Source: Puniceicoccaceae bacterium
GTDB lineage: Bacteria; Verrucomicrobiota; Verrucomicrobiia; Opitutales; JAFGAQ01
Assembly: GCA_040224245.1 (NCBI GenBank)
Contig: JBEGIR010000010.1
Span: 1 to 34,841 of the forward strand
Length of the DNA stretch: 34,841 nt
Reading direction: 5' to 3'
Part shown: positions 1 to 7,985 of the stretch, piece by piece
How positions within the stretch are numbered: position 1 is the stretch's first letter
How the letters are laid out: every line of letters begins with the position of its first letter
Notes under the pieces: model-generated
The model's database searches: none
What the model was told of the DNA's origin: nothing
The model's input: only the letters and a program-made list of their open reading frames with translations
Program-made: the position numbers and the translations under genes

Positions 1-464
1 TGGGTTCCAGGTTTTGGTTCACGATCCCGCTCGTGACAGAGGAAAGGGAGCCGGAAGTGGCGGCACCCGCCGCGTTCAAGTTGCAGCATCCGGAAAACCT
101 TCGAATCCTGGTTGTGGAAGATGATCGGATGAATCAAAAAGTGTTATCCTTGCTGCTCGGGCAGTTGGGAATCACTCCAGATATTGTTGAGCATGGAATT
201 GACGCCATCGAGCGGGTGCGGAATCGCGAGTATTCCTTGATTTTCATGGATTGCAAATTGCCCGGTGCTGACGGGTTTGAAGTAACCAAAGCGATTCGCA
301 GAATGGACCTGTCGCACGATCCGGTGATCCTTGCACTGACGGCAAATGCATTTCCCGAAGACAGGCAGCGTTGTTACGATTGCGGGATGAATGGATTTTT
401 GAGCAAACCAGTTTCACGGGAGGATTTGATCCGCGCCCTTCAGGAGCATCTGTCGACACCGTAG
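1..464 (+). CDS. Hybrid sensor histidine kinase, C-terminal part (end of ATPase domain plus receiver domain)
   Basis: The gene is cut by the window edge. Reading in frame from base 3, the first residues are GSRFWFTIPL, the typical last strand of a histidine-kinase HATPase_c domain. A GTG at 33 is therefore probably internal and this is not a stand-alone response regulator. A short linker leads into a complete receiver domain: an acidic cluster in LVVEDD, the phosphoacceptor Asp in LIFMDCKLPGADG, the Thr of ALTAN and the Lys of LSKPV. This fits a hybrid kinase that passes phosphate from its own core to the receiver and then to an Hpt protein. The sensor region and dimerisation domain lie outside the window, so the signal is unknown. 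The domain calls are secure; whether upstream sequence carries more receivers cannot be seen. Confidence 0.88.
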   Translation, partial: GSRFWFTIPLVTEEREPEVAAPAAFKLQHPENLRILVVEDDRMNQKVLSLLLGQLGITPDIVEHGIDAIERVRNREYSLIFMDCKLPGADGFEVTKAIRRMDLSHDPVILALTANAFPEDRQRCYDCGMNGFLSKPVSREDLIRALQEHLSTP

Positions 465-548
465 GTCGGCATCCTGGTTTACGGGACCATTTTGTGATTT
501 CTTTGCGATGATCCGCTTGCCGAATCGTTTGCCTCCGAGTTGACCCCA

Positions 549-893
549 TCACGGGTAGTGATGAAGAATGGTTGCGAACCCCAGCACGACCCAGGCGATC
601 AGGGTAAGCACTGCCAGCAGGGGGCGCACGATGGGATTTGCCTGTTTGCGGATGAAGAGGAGTACAAGCAGCAGAACAGTCAGAATCACAGTGGGAAACC
701 CATGTTGCCATCCCGGATGCAGGGGCGCGATGAATACCTCTGCAACGCTTTTGAGGAAGACGACGATGGAGAAGGAATTATCGCTGCCAAGATAGAATGC
801 CAGCTCCAATGCCACAATGAAGAGGAGCGCGACGCACAGTTCCCGGGCATAGCGACCCCAGGTTGCGGTGCGGTTCAAATTGGAAGTGCTCAT
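549..893 (-). CDS. Small multi-pass membrane protein of unknown function
   Basis: A 114-residue protein starting MSTSNLNRTATW. I do not recognise a family. Hydrophobic segments are ELCVALLFIVALELAFYLG near residues 16-34, a weaker one around SIVVFLKSVAEVFIA, FPTVILTVLLLVLLFI near 60-78 and PLLAVLTLIAWVVLGFATIL near 88-108, so three or four membrane passes are likely. An ATG further upstream at 1019 would add 42 residues with no membrane character that overlap the 3' end of the amidohydrolase gene, so the internal ATG at 893 is preferred; neither start has a clear Shine-Dalgarno sequence. It lies about 110 bp downstream of the amidohydrolase on the same strand and converges with the kinase gene. 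Existence of the gene is likely, function unknown. Confidence 0.6.
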   Translation of the reverse strand: MSTSNLNRTATWGRYARELCVALLFIVALELAFYLGSDNSFSIVVFLKSVAEVFIAPLHPGWQHGFPTVILTVLLLVLLFIRKQANPIVRPLLAVLTLIAWVVLGFATILHHYP

Positions 894-1006
894 GCAGGAT
901 GTACGGAATGCAATATTCCATATGCGATGAGAAATGCAAGGGTGGCATCCCTGAACGTCGATAGCTGGAAGCTGTCCGCTACACGTTGCATAGCCGACGG
1001 TATCCG

Positions 1007-2446
1007 TTAATGCATGCACGGAATTTCAGTCCAGGCCATGTCAGCAGAATTGCAGGGTGAGGCGTTTTCCTGCCGCACGGATGCGAGCATCGATTTGATG
1101 TCAGAGCGACTATACCAGCGACCTTGCGTGAACACGCCACTGACAGTCTTCGCGTTTTCTATGTCAATCAACGGGTTGGCATCGAGCAGAATGAAGTCTG
1201 CTCGATAACCTTCCTCGATGCATCCGGAAAACTCGGATTCTCCCAAATATTCGGATACGGTCACCGTTCCCGCCCGAAGTGCCTCATAGGGTGACAGGCC
1301 TGCTTGCACCAGCAGTGCGAGTTCTGCATGCAGTGAGTGTCCTGGTACCATGGAACCAAAGGAATCAGTTCCGAGCAATAGGGGAACTCCCTGTCGATGA
1401 AGTTGGTTTGTGAGCTGGAGCAGCAGTGCAAGGTTCTGTTGGATCTCGTCGGCCGTCAGCGGAAATTCCTCTTCCTGATAGGGGTTGGATTCCGCACTCA
1501 GCCAGCGTTGCTTCACGCGGTGCGGGAGGTATGCCATGCACGGATCCTTCGCCAGTGCTTCAAGTGCTTCGTCACTTACCCATTGCGAGAGGTTTTGGTA
1601 AACGATAAGGGTTGGGTCGAGATAAATGCCCGATTCGGCCACCGTGCGGGTGAGCACTGCACGGTAGGATGGGTCGCGTAGCCGGTCCACGTTGGCGCGG
1701 TAACGTGCCAGTGGATCCAGGTTTGAAACGTTATTCTCCTCGGGATTCAGCGTTGCATAGAGGAATTCTTCCATGTGCTCGAGGGCGTTCATTTCCAGAC
1801 TTTTTGCCAGCGGCAGATGATGTTGTGCGTGTCCGACTACGCGCAAGCCGCGCTCGCGCGCCCCGGCAAGGATCGCATCAAACACCTCAGGCTCGAGGTT
1901 CCCGTGGATTTTCACGAAGTCCAATCCTTTGCTTACATGCTCATCGAGCACTGCTTCCACAGCCTCGATGCTGGCAGGGAGGTCCGCATTCAACTGATGA
2001 CCGCTGACCAGGTAACGGGGACCCGCCAACTCACCGGTCGCAATGCTTGCCCGAAGCTGCAGATGATCGATGCTTCCCTCCCCATCTGCCAGTCTCATGT
2101 TGGCAACCGTTGTCACTCCATGGGCGAGGAACAGTTTGAACATCTGCTCCGGGTTCCACCGTACATGAACATGCATGTCGGCCAGTCCGGGCATGAGGAA
2201 GCGTCCGCCCCCATCGATTCGGGTGTTGGCTTCGATGGGATTTGCGTCGAGGGTGTCGAGAATCGCGACGATGCGCCCATCTTGGATTGCGAGCGCCTTT
2301 TCCGGTTCCACCTCCTCGTGGCGCATGGATAGAATGTTAACGTTCTCGACGATGTATTCCACTGATTCGGGCAGGCTGCGTGCGGTAAGTTGCAGGGCGA
2401 TCATGCTCACGAATGTGATGCAGAAGGGATGGATGGGATTTCTCAT
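1007..2446 (-). CDS. Secreted metal-dependent amidohydrolase
   Basis: A 479-residue amidohydrolase-superfamily enzyme of the imidazolonepropionase/prolidase-like type. Visible metal-site elements are the HxH after the first strand (LADMHVHV), a Lys in DFVKIHG that could be the carboxylated bridging lysine, His in VVGHAQHH, His in ALEHMEEF and the catalytic Asp in LLGTDSFG. The N-terminal and C-terminal strands (VENVNIL, DFILLDANPL, VFTQGRW) form the usual composite beta-sandwich. The ATG at 2446 gives MRNPIHPFCITFVSMIALQL, a short basic N-terminus followed by a hydrophobic stretch consistent with a signal peptide. A GTG at 2497 would bury this signal and is disfavoured. Members of this group hydrolyse cyclic amides or dipeptides; the substrate here cannot be read from sequence. 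Confidence 0.85.
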   Translation of the reverse strand: MRNPIHPFCITFVSMIALQLTARSLPESVEYIVENVNILSMRHEEVEPEKALAIQDGRIVAILDTLDANPIEANTRIDGGGRFLMPGLADMHVHVRWNPEQMFKLFLAHGVTTVANMRLADGEGSIDHLQLRASIATGELAGPRYLVSGHQLNADLPASIEAVEAVLDEHVSKGLDFVKIHGNLEPEVFDAILAGARERGLRVVGHAQHHLPLAKSLEMNALEHMEEFLYATLNPEENNVSNLDPLARYRANVDRLRDPSYRAVLTRTVAESGIYLDPTLIVYQNLSQWVSDEALEALAKDPCMAYLPHRVKQRWLSAESNPYQEEEFPLTADEIQQNLALLLQLTNQLHRQGVPLLLGTDSFGSMVPGHSLHAELALLVQAGLSPYEALRAGTVTVSEYLGESEFSGCIEEGYRADFILLDANPLIDIENAKTVSGVFTQGRWYSRSDIKSMLASVRQENASPCNSADMAWTEIPCMH

Positions 2447-2752
2447 GGTTGGATGTTGTCTCTGATGTATGAGTTGACTTGCAAGAGTTCGCTTCACCTC
2501 GAAACATCTGCTGGATGCTTCCCTGCGCCAGAACTGAAAGTCTGCGGCGATGCGATCTCTTCAGTTGTGGGTGCATGACGTCACTCCCTTCCCCAATGTT
2601 ACAGGAAATTTTCCCGACGCTTGTCCGAGTGCTGAAGTAAGGAAGTGCTTACATTCAATTCCGTCAGCGATGTGCAGCTGTTCTGCCGTATTCGCCAACT
2701 CGCCGCAGCGCAGCATCCTGCTCGCGTGCTGAGGAGCTTGGTTTAACTGTAT
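2447..2752. other. Gene-free interval upstream of the amidohydrolase
   Basis: About 300 bp without a convincing gene. It must hold the promoter of the minus-strand amidohydrolase, but I could not identify a good -35/-10 pair. The right part contains a degenerate REP-like unit (2709-2740, described separately). Open frames here are short and have no recognisable product. Confidence 0.6.
2709..2740. repeat. Degenerate REP-like unit
   Basis: Contains AGCATCCTGCT followed by CGCG and then GCTGAGGAGCTT. The first part matches the first hairpin of the complete doublets at 2753-2799 and 3400-3446 (arms AGCA/TGCT around TCC); the second is a decayed version of the second hairpin. It sits directly next to the complete left doublet, suggesting local duplication of the repeat. 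Confidence 0.5.
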
Positions 2753-2799
2753 CGGGAGCATCCTGCTTGCGCTTTGTGAAAAGGGAGCTGGAAGCTCTC
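2753..2799. repeat. REP-like hairpin doublet, left of the RAYT gene
   Basis: Two short inverted repeats separated by about 10-15 bp. The first is GGGAGCATCCTGCTTGCGC, whose core GAGCA-TCC-TGCTT is a near-perfect palindrome; the second is GGGAGCT-GGA-AGCTCTC at 2783-2799. The same doublet in the same orientation recurs at 3400-3446 on the other side of the RAYT gene. The second hairpin ends one base before the stop codon of the transposase gene (2801-2803), so the gene is tightly bracketed. This is the arrangement expected for REP/BIME elements and their RAYT. Confidence 0.75.
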
Positions 2800-2800
2800 G

Positions 2801-3376
2801 CTATTTTGATGGGTTTTCGCGAATATAGCGGCGGACGGCTTGCATGGCTGCATCATTTCGAACGATGTGGTCGTAGGATTCATGCTGCCAGAGCTTTCCA
2901 GTTCGTCCAAGACAACGGTTTAGCTGATTGGCAGTGTAGGATTTCCAGGAATGCAGAATGTTCGCTAGAGCATGATCGGGCAACGGTTTCACTAGAACAT
3001 GCACGTGATTAGGCATCACCACGTATTCGTCCAGAACATACCGTCGCTCATTAAAATGCTGAAGTGCGTGATGGACCAGTGATGCATTGTCCGGATGTCG
3101 CAACAGACAGGAGCCGTTACCATGGTGCAGGAGTTCTTCGTAGCGTTCTGAGAAGAGTCGATGGTATGCGATGCGTTCTTCCCGTGATAGATTTTGCAAA
3201 TCATGCGTTTGCCGCCACTGCTCACGTTGGTGATGGATTTTGTCCACAACACTGCGGGGTAGTGCATCTGCCAGACGAAAGGTGACAAAATACCAAATCG
3301 GACCCTGTTCCCAGTGTGGGAGATTGCCACCAGTGCGGATGTCGATCTCGGTAAAGGGATTGAAAAAATCCCACAT
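2801..3376 (-). CDS. REP-associated tyrosine transposase (RAYT, Y1/HUH family)
   Basis: A 191-residue Y1-type transposase. Diagnostic features are the HUH metal-binding motif in VVMPNHVHVLV and the single catalytic tyrosine in the helix HESYDHIVRN, followed by a short C-terminal helix ending RRYIRENPSK. The N-terminus WYFVTFRLADALP is also typical of RAYTs. The ATG at 3376 starts MWDFFNPF; longer starts would run into the flanking REP doublet and the structured repeat. RAYTs are single-copy domesticated relatives of IS200/IS605 transposases that act on hairpin REP sequences, and here same-orientation REP-like doublets flank the gene on both sides. All catalytic motifs are intact, so activity is plausible; activity itself is inferred, not shown. 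Confidence 0.92.
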   Translation of the reverse strand: MWDFFNPFTEIDIRTGGNLPHWEQGPIWYFVTFRLADALPRSVVDKIHHQREQWRQTHDLQNLSREERIAYHRLFSERYEELLHHGNGSCLLRHPDNASLVHHALQHFNERRYVLDEYVVMPNHVHVLVKPLPDHALANILHSWKSYTANQLNRCLGRTGKLWQHESYDHIVRNDAAMQAVRRYIRENPSK

Positions 3377-3399
3377 CCCGATTGAACGCTTCAAGGTAG

Positions 3400-3446
3400 C
3401 GGGAGCATCCTGCTCGCGCATTGGAAAAAGGGAGCTGGAAGCTCCC
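3400..3446. repeat. REP-like hairpin doublet, right of the RAYT gene
   Basis: Perfect hairpin GAGCA-TCC-TGCTC (within 3400-3419) and perfect hairpin GGGAGCT-GGA-AGCTCCC (3430-3446). The sequence is almost identical, and in the same orientation, to the doublet at 2753-2799. It lies just upstream of the RAYT start codon and about 15 bp from structured repeat copy A. Confidence 0.78.
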
Positions 3447-3461
3447 TCTACCCTTCGAATA

Positions 3462-3588
3462 GCCCCACTGCGTTGCCTTGCAGGCAACTTCGAGGGGCAC
3501 CTTTCGCTGGGGTCGTGCATGATGGGAGGTTTGGGAGTGGAGGAGTAGGATGGAGGTGGTACACCACCTGAAGCTCAAGGAGCGAAAG
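3462..3588. repeat. Structured direct repeat, copy A (127 bp)
   Basis: Nearly identical to copy B at 3836-3963, same orientation, differing by a 1-nt indel and a substitution near 3550. Internal structure: a long hairpin at 3462-3498 with outer arms GCCCC/GGGGC and inner arms GTTGCCT/AGGCAAC around TGC; a perfect palindrome AGGTGGTACACCACCT at 3554-3569; and terminal arms CTTTCGCT (3501-3508) and AGCGAAAG (3581-3588) that can pair around the second palindrome. The GIY-YIG stop codon begins 4 bp beyond its right edge. Confidence 0.85.
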
Positions 3589-3591
3589 CAT

Positions 3592-3834
3592 CTACCAGAG
3601 TCGTTTTTTTGCAAATGCAATGCCGGATCCGCTCTTGAGATAGCGTTCAAAGCGAAAGGCTTTATCTTCGGAATTGAATGCGGCATAGAACACGATTTTC
3701 CACGGTCTGCATGAAGCTGTGGCGGGCACTTTACCGTAGTTGTGGTAGAGAAGCCTTTGTCGCAGATCAGAGGTGAATCCAATGTAGTGTTTTTGCGGGC
3801 ATTTGATGCTTTGCAATCGATAGACGTAGGACAT
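3592..3834 (-). CDS. Solo GIY-YIG endonuclease
   Basis: An 80-residue single-domain GIY-YIG nuclease. The sequence begins MSYVYRLQS (the GIY position), followed by HYIGFTSDLRQRL (the YIG motif and catalytic Arg), and has the catalytic Glu in FERYLKSGSG. This length matches the small COG2827-like proteins that consist of the nuclease domain alone, with no DNA-binding extension. The ATG at 3834 is chosen because anything longer translates the flanking repeat. The reading frame fills the gap between the two direct repeats almost exactly (stop 3 bp from copy A, start 1 bp from copy B). It lies beside a RAYT gene and a tRNA. Homing or mobility of the cassette is inferred from this arrangement. The family call is secure. 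Confidence 0.88.
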   Translation of the reverse strand: MSYVYRLQSIKCPQKHYIGFTSDLRQRLLYHNYGKVPATASCRPWKIVFYAAFNSEDKAFRFERYLKSGSGIAFAKKRLW

Positions 3835-3835
3835 G

Positions 3836-3963
3836 GCCCCACTGCGTTGCCTTGCAGGCAACTTCGAGGGGCACCTTTCGCTGGGGTCGTGCATGATGGG
3901 AGGTTTGGGAGTGGAGGAGTAGGAGTAGAGGTGGTACACCACCTGAAGCTCAAGGAGCGAAAG
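3836..3963. repeat. Structured direct repeat, copy B (128 bp), abutting tRNA-Phe
   Basis: Second copy of the structured repeat. It contains the compound hairpin at 3836-3872, the palindrome AGGTGGTACACCACCT at 3929-3944 and pairing arms CACCTTTCGCT (3872-3882) and AGCGAAAGGTG (3956-3966). In this copy the terminal arm pairing extends from 8 to 11 bp by using bases of the tRNA 3' end. On the coding strand it lies directly upstream of the GIY-YIG start codon, so it may also supply the leader of that gene. Confidence 0.85.
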
Positions 3964-4040
<77 letters not shown>

Positions 4041-4080
4041 CCTTCGTTTGCAGCGCCTTGGCTGACGAACGAAAAACTGG

Positions 4081-4109
4081 ATTACGCCAAGTTTTGCAGG
4101 GGTCGTCAA
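4081..4109 (-). promoter_or_regulatory. Probable sigma-70 promoter of tRNA-Phe
   Basis: On the minus strand TTGACG (4109-4104) is a 5/6 match to the -35 box. It is followed by a 17-bp spacer and CGTAAT (4086-4081), a 4/6 match to the -10 box. Transcription would start near 4074, about 35 nt before the mature tRNA 5' end. Spacing and position are good; no experimental support. Confidence 0.5.
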
Positions 4110-4144
4110 ATGGAAAAATGAAAAAAATGACAACCCTGCTCAAG

Positions 4145-4183
4145 GCCCACGTCCACGCGGGAAAACGCGGGCTCGACGTGGGC
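4145..4183 (-). terminator. Strong hairpin downstream of the tricorn protease gene
   Basis: Perfect 9-bp arms GCCCACGTC (4145-4153) and GACGTGGGC (4175-4183), with a possible inner CGCG/CGCG stem. It begins about 30 bp beyond the tricorn stop codon. On the minus strand a T-rich stretch (TTTTTTT near 4123-4117) lies roughly 20 nt beyond the hairpin. That is too far for a textbook intrinsic terminator, so it could be a terminator or an mRNA 3'-end stabiliser. Confidence 0.5.
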
Positions 4184-4214
4184 ATTTGAACCTGGATTCC
4201 GTATGGGAGAACGC

Positions 4215-7200
4215 TTATTCTCCGAGTTCGGTTGGCAGGGCTGGAGCCTCGGTCAACACTTCGGGTTCGTAGGATTCGAGTTCCTGCAGGATGTGTGCGA
4301 TGGCAGCGTCGAGCTGGGTGTCGATGCCCTTGTTGGTGGCGATGGGGTCGAGCTTGACCTCAATATCGGGTGCCACGCCTTCATTCTCCACGCTCCAGTT
4401 GCCGTCGGCGTCGAAGAAGCGGAAGAAAGGCACGGTAAGGAATCCGCCGTCCATGAGCGGCGGGTTGGCCGAGATGCCGATGAGGCCGCCCCAGGTGCGT
4501 GTGCCCAGCAGTTTCCCTGTTCCGGTATAGCGGAACATGAAGGGAAGGTAGTCTCCACCCGAACCAGCATCCTGATCGATGATCATGACCTTGGGTCCGT
4601 GCAGCGCGCCTGAGGGTGTATTGTAGGTGAGACCGTCGCGGTCTGCCCAACCGGAGAGGTGCTTGCGCGCGAGGGTTTCGATCAGGTAATCTGCCGCCTG
4701 ACCGCCCCCGTTGGAGCGCTCGTCCACAATGAGTGCTGCTTTGTCAACCTGGGCGTAAAACATGCGATTGAAGAAATCGTAACCGTCACCTGCGGTATTG
4801 GGCAGGAAGACGTAGCCGACCTTGCCCTCGCTCTGTTCCTCCACCTTGCGGCGATTGCGTTCCACCCAGTCCCAGAGGCGCAGGCGCGACTCGTCGCTGA
4901 TCGGTGAAACCACGATGTCGCGTGAATCACTGCCATCGGGCGTGGCTGCAATTGTGAGTGTGACCTGTTTGCCAACCGTGCCCTGCAGGCGCTGGAAGAG
5001 GTTGTCGCTTGTGGACAGCGGCGTGTGATTGATGGCGATCAGGTAGCTGCCGTCGTCGACGCTTTGCCCAGGCACAGCGAGCGGTGCGTCGATGAATGGA
5101 AGCCAGGGAGCCGGGCGATAGACCTGTTGCAGGCGATAGCGACCCTCATGGATGTCAATGTTGGCGCCAAGCAGACCCGTTTGCACGGCACTCTCCTTAT
5201 GCAAATCCCCTCCGCCCACGCGGTTGTGTCCGGCGTGCAGTTCGGCGATCATTTCGACGAGCAACTCGTTGAGATCCTCCCGTCGACCGACATGATCGAC
5301 GCGGGGGCGGTATTGATCATAAACTGCCTGCCAGTCGAGTCCGTGCAGGTTGGGCGCGTAGAAGTATTCCTTCTGCATGCGCCAGACTTCGTTGAAGATC
5401 TGCAGCCACTCTTCGCGTGGATTCACCCAGACGCGGCAATCACTGGTGGAAACGCCTTCTGCTTTGGCACTCTTGCCCACTTCGGTGATGGCGAGCGAAC
5501 CGTCCACCTTGTTGAGCAGCAGGTGGGTGCGGTCTGCGTTCATGACAAAGCTCCAGATCCCCCGAAGCAGTTCGGATTCTTCCTTTTCCTCCATGTCGAA
5601 TCGCATCAGGCGATTGTTTTCCCAGATCGATTGGCCTGGAGGATTTTGGGCAATGCCAGACTGCACGTATTCGATGTAATAGACGTTCCCATCCTTATCG
5701 ACGCCAAGGTTGCCAATGTTGCGTTCGGCAACTGGCAGGGCGAAAATGCGTTGGGCAATGCCTTCGAGTTCGATGCATGGCTCGTTTTCGGCGTCTTCGG
5801 GATCTGTTTCGGTTGTGGCATCAACGGTTGCTTCGGCGGTGTCGGTGCTGGATTCCTCATCGTCGCTGGATTGCTCGTTGTCATCGGATGAGTCGGATTC
5901 CTTGTCTTTCTCATCCTTGTCTTTCTCTTCCGGTTTGGGTTCATCGCCGGTTTCCGGAATCAGTGGTGAGGTTCCATCAGCCTTGAGTGCGACCGCGTAG
6001 AGTCCGGCACGAAGCGGATGTTCACGACTGGACATGTTCAGGCCCACCTGAACGGGGCCTGAATTGGTAGAAGCCGTGAAGTAGAGGTAGTCACCCTTGG
6101 GGCCGAAGGTGACCGACTCGACATCTGCCATGCCATCGCTGAGACGATGGTGCTGGCCGCTCGCGAGTTCGTAGAGCATCAGGTCGGAGTGGAAGTTGGG
6201 TTGCTCCAAGGTGTAGGCGATCCATTTTGCATCAGGGGCCACCGCTATTGCGGAGGAGGCGCGCCGGGCATGCGTTGCCAGCAGGGTTGAGGTGCCGGTA
6301 TCGAGGTCGAGCAGGTGCAGTCCGAGGTGGTTGTCGGCATAGATCAGTGAGGGTGAGTCGCCGCCGATCCAGGCCAATAGTTCATAGAAGTGGGAACCGA
6401 GTGGGATCAAGCGGGGTGCATCCTTGCCAAACTGATCGGAGAGCGCAACGGATTGGCCACCCTGTTCGTTTTCTGTGATCCATGCGATCTGTTGGCCGTC
6501 GGGAGACCAGAGGGCACTGCGGTCGTTGGCGTTCCCGGAGTGACTCAGGTTGCGGGTAGGACCCTCTTCCACGGGTATGGTGAAAATTTCGCCACGAGCG
6601 GACAGGAGCACGCGCTTGGCAGACTTGGACAAGTCGGTATGGGTGATCGTGCGGCTGGCATCCTTCCACTGCGGGCGCAATTGCGGAAGGTCGGGTTGAA
6701 TGGAAATTTTGATCTCGCTGACGCTTCCCTTGTTCACGTCACAGTGATAGAGGCGTCCGCCAGCCTCATATACGACGGCATTGCCATGGGCACTGGCTGA
6801 GCGGATGTCCCAGTCGCTCTGCTCTGTGAGTGCTTCAACCTGCTTGGAGTTTGGGCGGTAGCGGTAGAGGTTGAAGGTTTTGTGCTGGCGGTCGGACAGG
6901 AAGTAAACATCGGAACCGATCCACATGGGATTGATATCGTTGACACCCTCGCCCGGGATGGTTTGCAGCTCGCTTTGATCAGGGTTGAGCAGGAGAATAT
7001 CGGGTGTGGTGCCGCCCCGGTAGCCCTTCCAGCCCGAAGAACCTCCAAAGAGACCATTGTAGGCGGGGTGGAAGGGAATGTAGGCGAGCTGACCTTTGCT
7101 GCTGAACTGACCCTGTACGATGCGCGCCAGCATGAGTTTTTCGGGCGCACCACCGGTGATCGATACTTGATAGAGTTGGCGGGAACGCCCGTGGTCGGTT

Positions 7201-7583
7201 TCCCGCGCGGAGGCGAAAATCACGGCACTGCTATCGCTGCTCCAGTCCTGCGGAACATCACTGTAGGGGTGCCAGGTCAGGCGGGTGGGTTGTCCGCCGG
7301 CAACCGGAATGATGTAGACATCGCGGTTGTCTTCATAAGTGGCACTGAAGGCAATCCACTTTCCGTCGGGAGAGAAAATGGGGTCGGATTCGGTGGCGGG
7401 ATGGGAGGTCAGGCGCCTTGGATGGGAACCGTCGGTATTGCTCACCCAAATATCACCAGCGTAAACAAATGCCAGATGTTCATCTGACAAGTCGGGTTGG
7501 CGGAGCATTTGGGTGGATTCGGATGCGCAGAGCATCGATGACAGGACCAGGAGGCCCAAGAGGGAGATGTTGTGGATTTTCAT
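4215..7583 (-). CDS. Tricorn-like S41 family protease, secreted
   Basis: A 1122-residue tricorn protease homologue. The ATG at 7583 gives MKIHNISLLGLLVLSSMLCAS, a signal peptide, so export to the periplasm or envelope is likely. The N-terminal two thirds hold WD40/PD40-type beta-propeller repeats (GDIWVSNTDG, SPDGKWIAFSA, SPDGQQIAWI, APDAKWIAYT). A strongly acidic Asp/Glu/Ser/Lys-rich stretch at about residues 545-605 follows, then a core domain, a PDZ-like segment (GSYLIAINHTPLS) and the S41 peptidase domain. Candidate catalytic residues are His786 (LHAGHN), Ser1008 (DAGSGGD) and Glu1066 (SVENEG). The Ser-Glu spacing of 58 equals that of Thermoplasma tricorn (Ser965/Glu1023, from memory). 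The Ser before the catalytic His and the Asp after the nucleophile are both Gly here. It probably degrades peptides; substrates are unknown. Confidence 0.9.
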   Translation of the reverse strand: MKIHNISLLGLLVLSSMLCASESTQMLRQPDLSDEHLAFVYAGDIWVSNTDGSHPRRLTSHPATESDPIFSPDGKWIAFSATYEDNRDVYIIPVAGGQPTRLTWHPYSDVPQDWSSDSSAVIFASARETDHGRSRQLYQVSITGGAPEKLMLARIVQGQFSSKGQLAYIPFHPAYNGLFGGSSGWKGYRGGTTPDILLLNPDQSELQTIPGEGVNDINPMWIGSDVYFLSDRQHKTFNLYRYRPNSKQVEALTEQSDWDIRSASAHGNAVVYEAGGRLYHCDVNKGSVSEIKISIQPDLPQLRPQWKDASRTITHTDLSKSAKRVLLSARGEIFTIPVEEGPTRNLSHSGNANDRSALWSPDGQQIAWITENEQGGQSVALSDQFGKDAPRLIPLGSHFYELLAWIGGDSPSLIYADNHLGLHLLDLDTGTSTLLATHARRASSAIAVAPDAKWIAYTLEQPNFHSDLMLYELASGQHHRLSDGMADVESVTFGPKGDYLYFTASTNSGPVQVGLNMSSREHPLRAGLYAVALKADGTSPLIPETGDEPKPEEKDKDEKDKESDSSDDNEQSSDDEESSTDTAEATVDATTETDPEDAENEPCIELEGIAQRIFALPVAERNIGNLGVDKDGNVYYIEYVQSGIAQNPPGQSIWENNRLMRFDMEEKEESELLRGIWSFVMNADRTHLLLNKVDGSLAITEVGKSAKAEGVSTSDCRVWVNPREEWLQIFNEVWRMQKEYFYAPNLHGLDWQAVYDQYRPRVDHVGRREDLNELLVEMIAELHAGHNRVGGGDLHKESAVQTGLLGANIDIHEGRYRLQQVYRPAPWLPFIDAPLAVPGQSVDDGSYLIAINHTPLSTSDNLFQRLQGTVGKQVTLTIAATPDGSDSRDIVVSPISDESRLRLWDWVERNRRKVEEQSEGKVGYVFLPNTAGDGYDFFNRMFYAQVDKAALIVDERSNGGGQAADYLIETLARKHLSGWADRDGLTYNTPSGALHGPKVMIIDQDAGSGGDYLPFMFRYTGTGKLLGTRTWGGLIGISANPPLMDGGFLTVPFFRFFDADGNWSVENEGVAPDIEVKLDPIATNKGIDTQLDAAIAHILQELESYEPEVLTEAPALPTELGE

Positions 7584-7928
7584 AATCGCAAAAACCCAAC
7601 CATGAGGATTTTTCGGATGCCTGCAAAACAATCGTGATAGCTAATCGGTGATAGGAAATAGTGATGGGTCTCTCTCGTCCTGATCAAAAGTTGACACATT
7701 GCTCGTGTTTCCGATGAACGGGAGTCTGCGTTCCCCTAAACAAAAACATCGTTCCTTCGTCACTGGATCGACTGCGTCGAACAGGATGGTCTGCGGCCCA
7801 ACAGGTTTTTCCTTCGTAAATCAGTACATTGCTCGAAGCTTCAGCGAAGTTGGGAAATATCTCTCAAATGCGGGGACTCGGGGTGCAGCGATCTGACCTT
7901 GCTGCTGTTGTTGTTGATCCCTCTGCGC

Positions 7929-7948
7929 GAGCTGGAAGCTCCCACTAC
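7929..7948. repeat. REP-like unit 1 upstream of dcw
   Basis: Contains GCTGGAAGCTCCCACTAC, identical over 18 bp to the unit at 8006-8023. It shares the GAGCTGGAAGCTC hairpin core with the REP doublets that flank the RAYT gene 4.5-5 kb away. Confidence 0.7.
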
Positions 7949-7985
7949 TTTCATCCTTGCTTCTGACTTCTGGCTCCTTGCTCCT

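Noticed and set aside
33-464. A stand-alone response regulator starting at GTG 33
   Set aside because: The frame is open to the window edge and the preceding residues GSRFWFTIPL are the end of a histidine-kinase ATPase domain, so this is the tail of a hybrid kinase.
540-1010. A 156-codon plus-strand frame opposite the small membrane protein
   Set aside because: The minus-strand frame has clear membrane helices; the plus-strand translation is its hydrophilic antisense.
5025-5891. A 288-codon plus-strand frame opposite the tricorn protease gene
   Set aside because: Antisense shadow; its translation mirrors the tricorn codons and includes a low-complexity stretch opposite the acidic insert.
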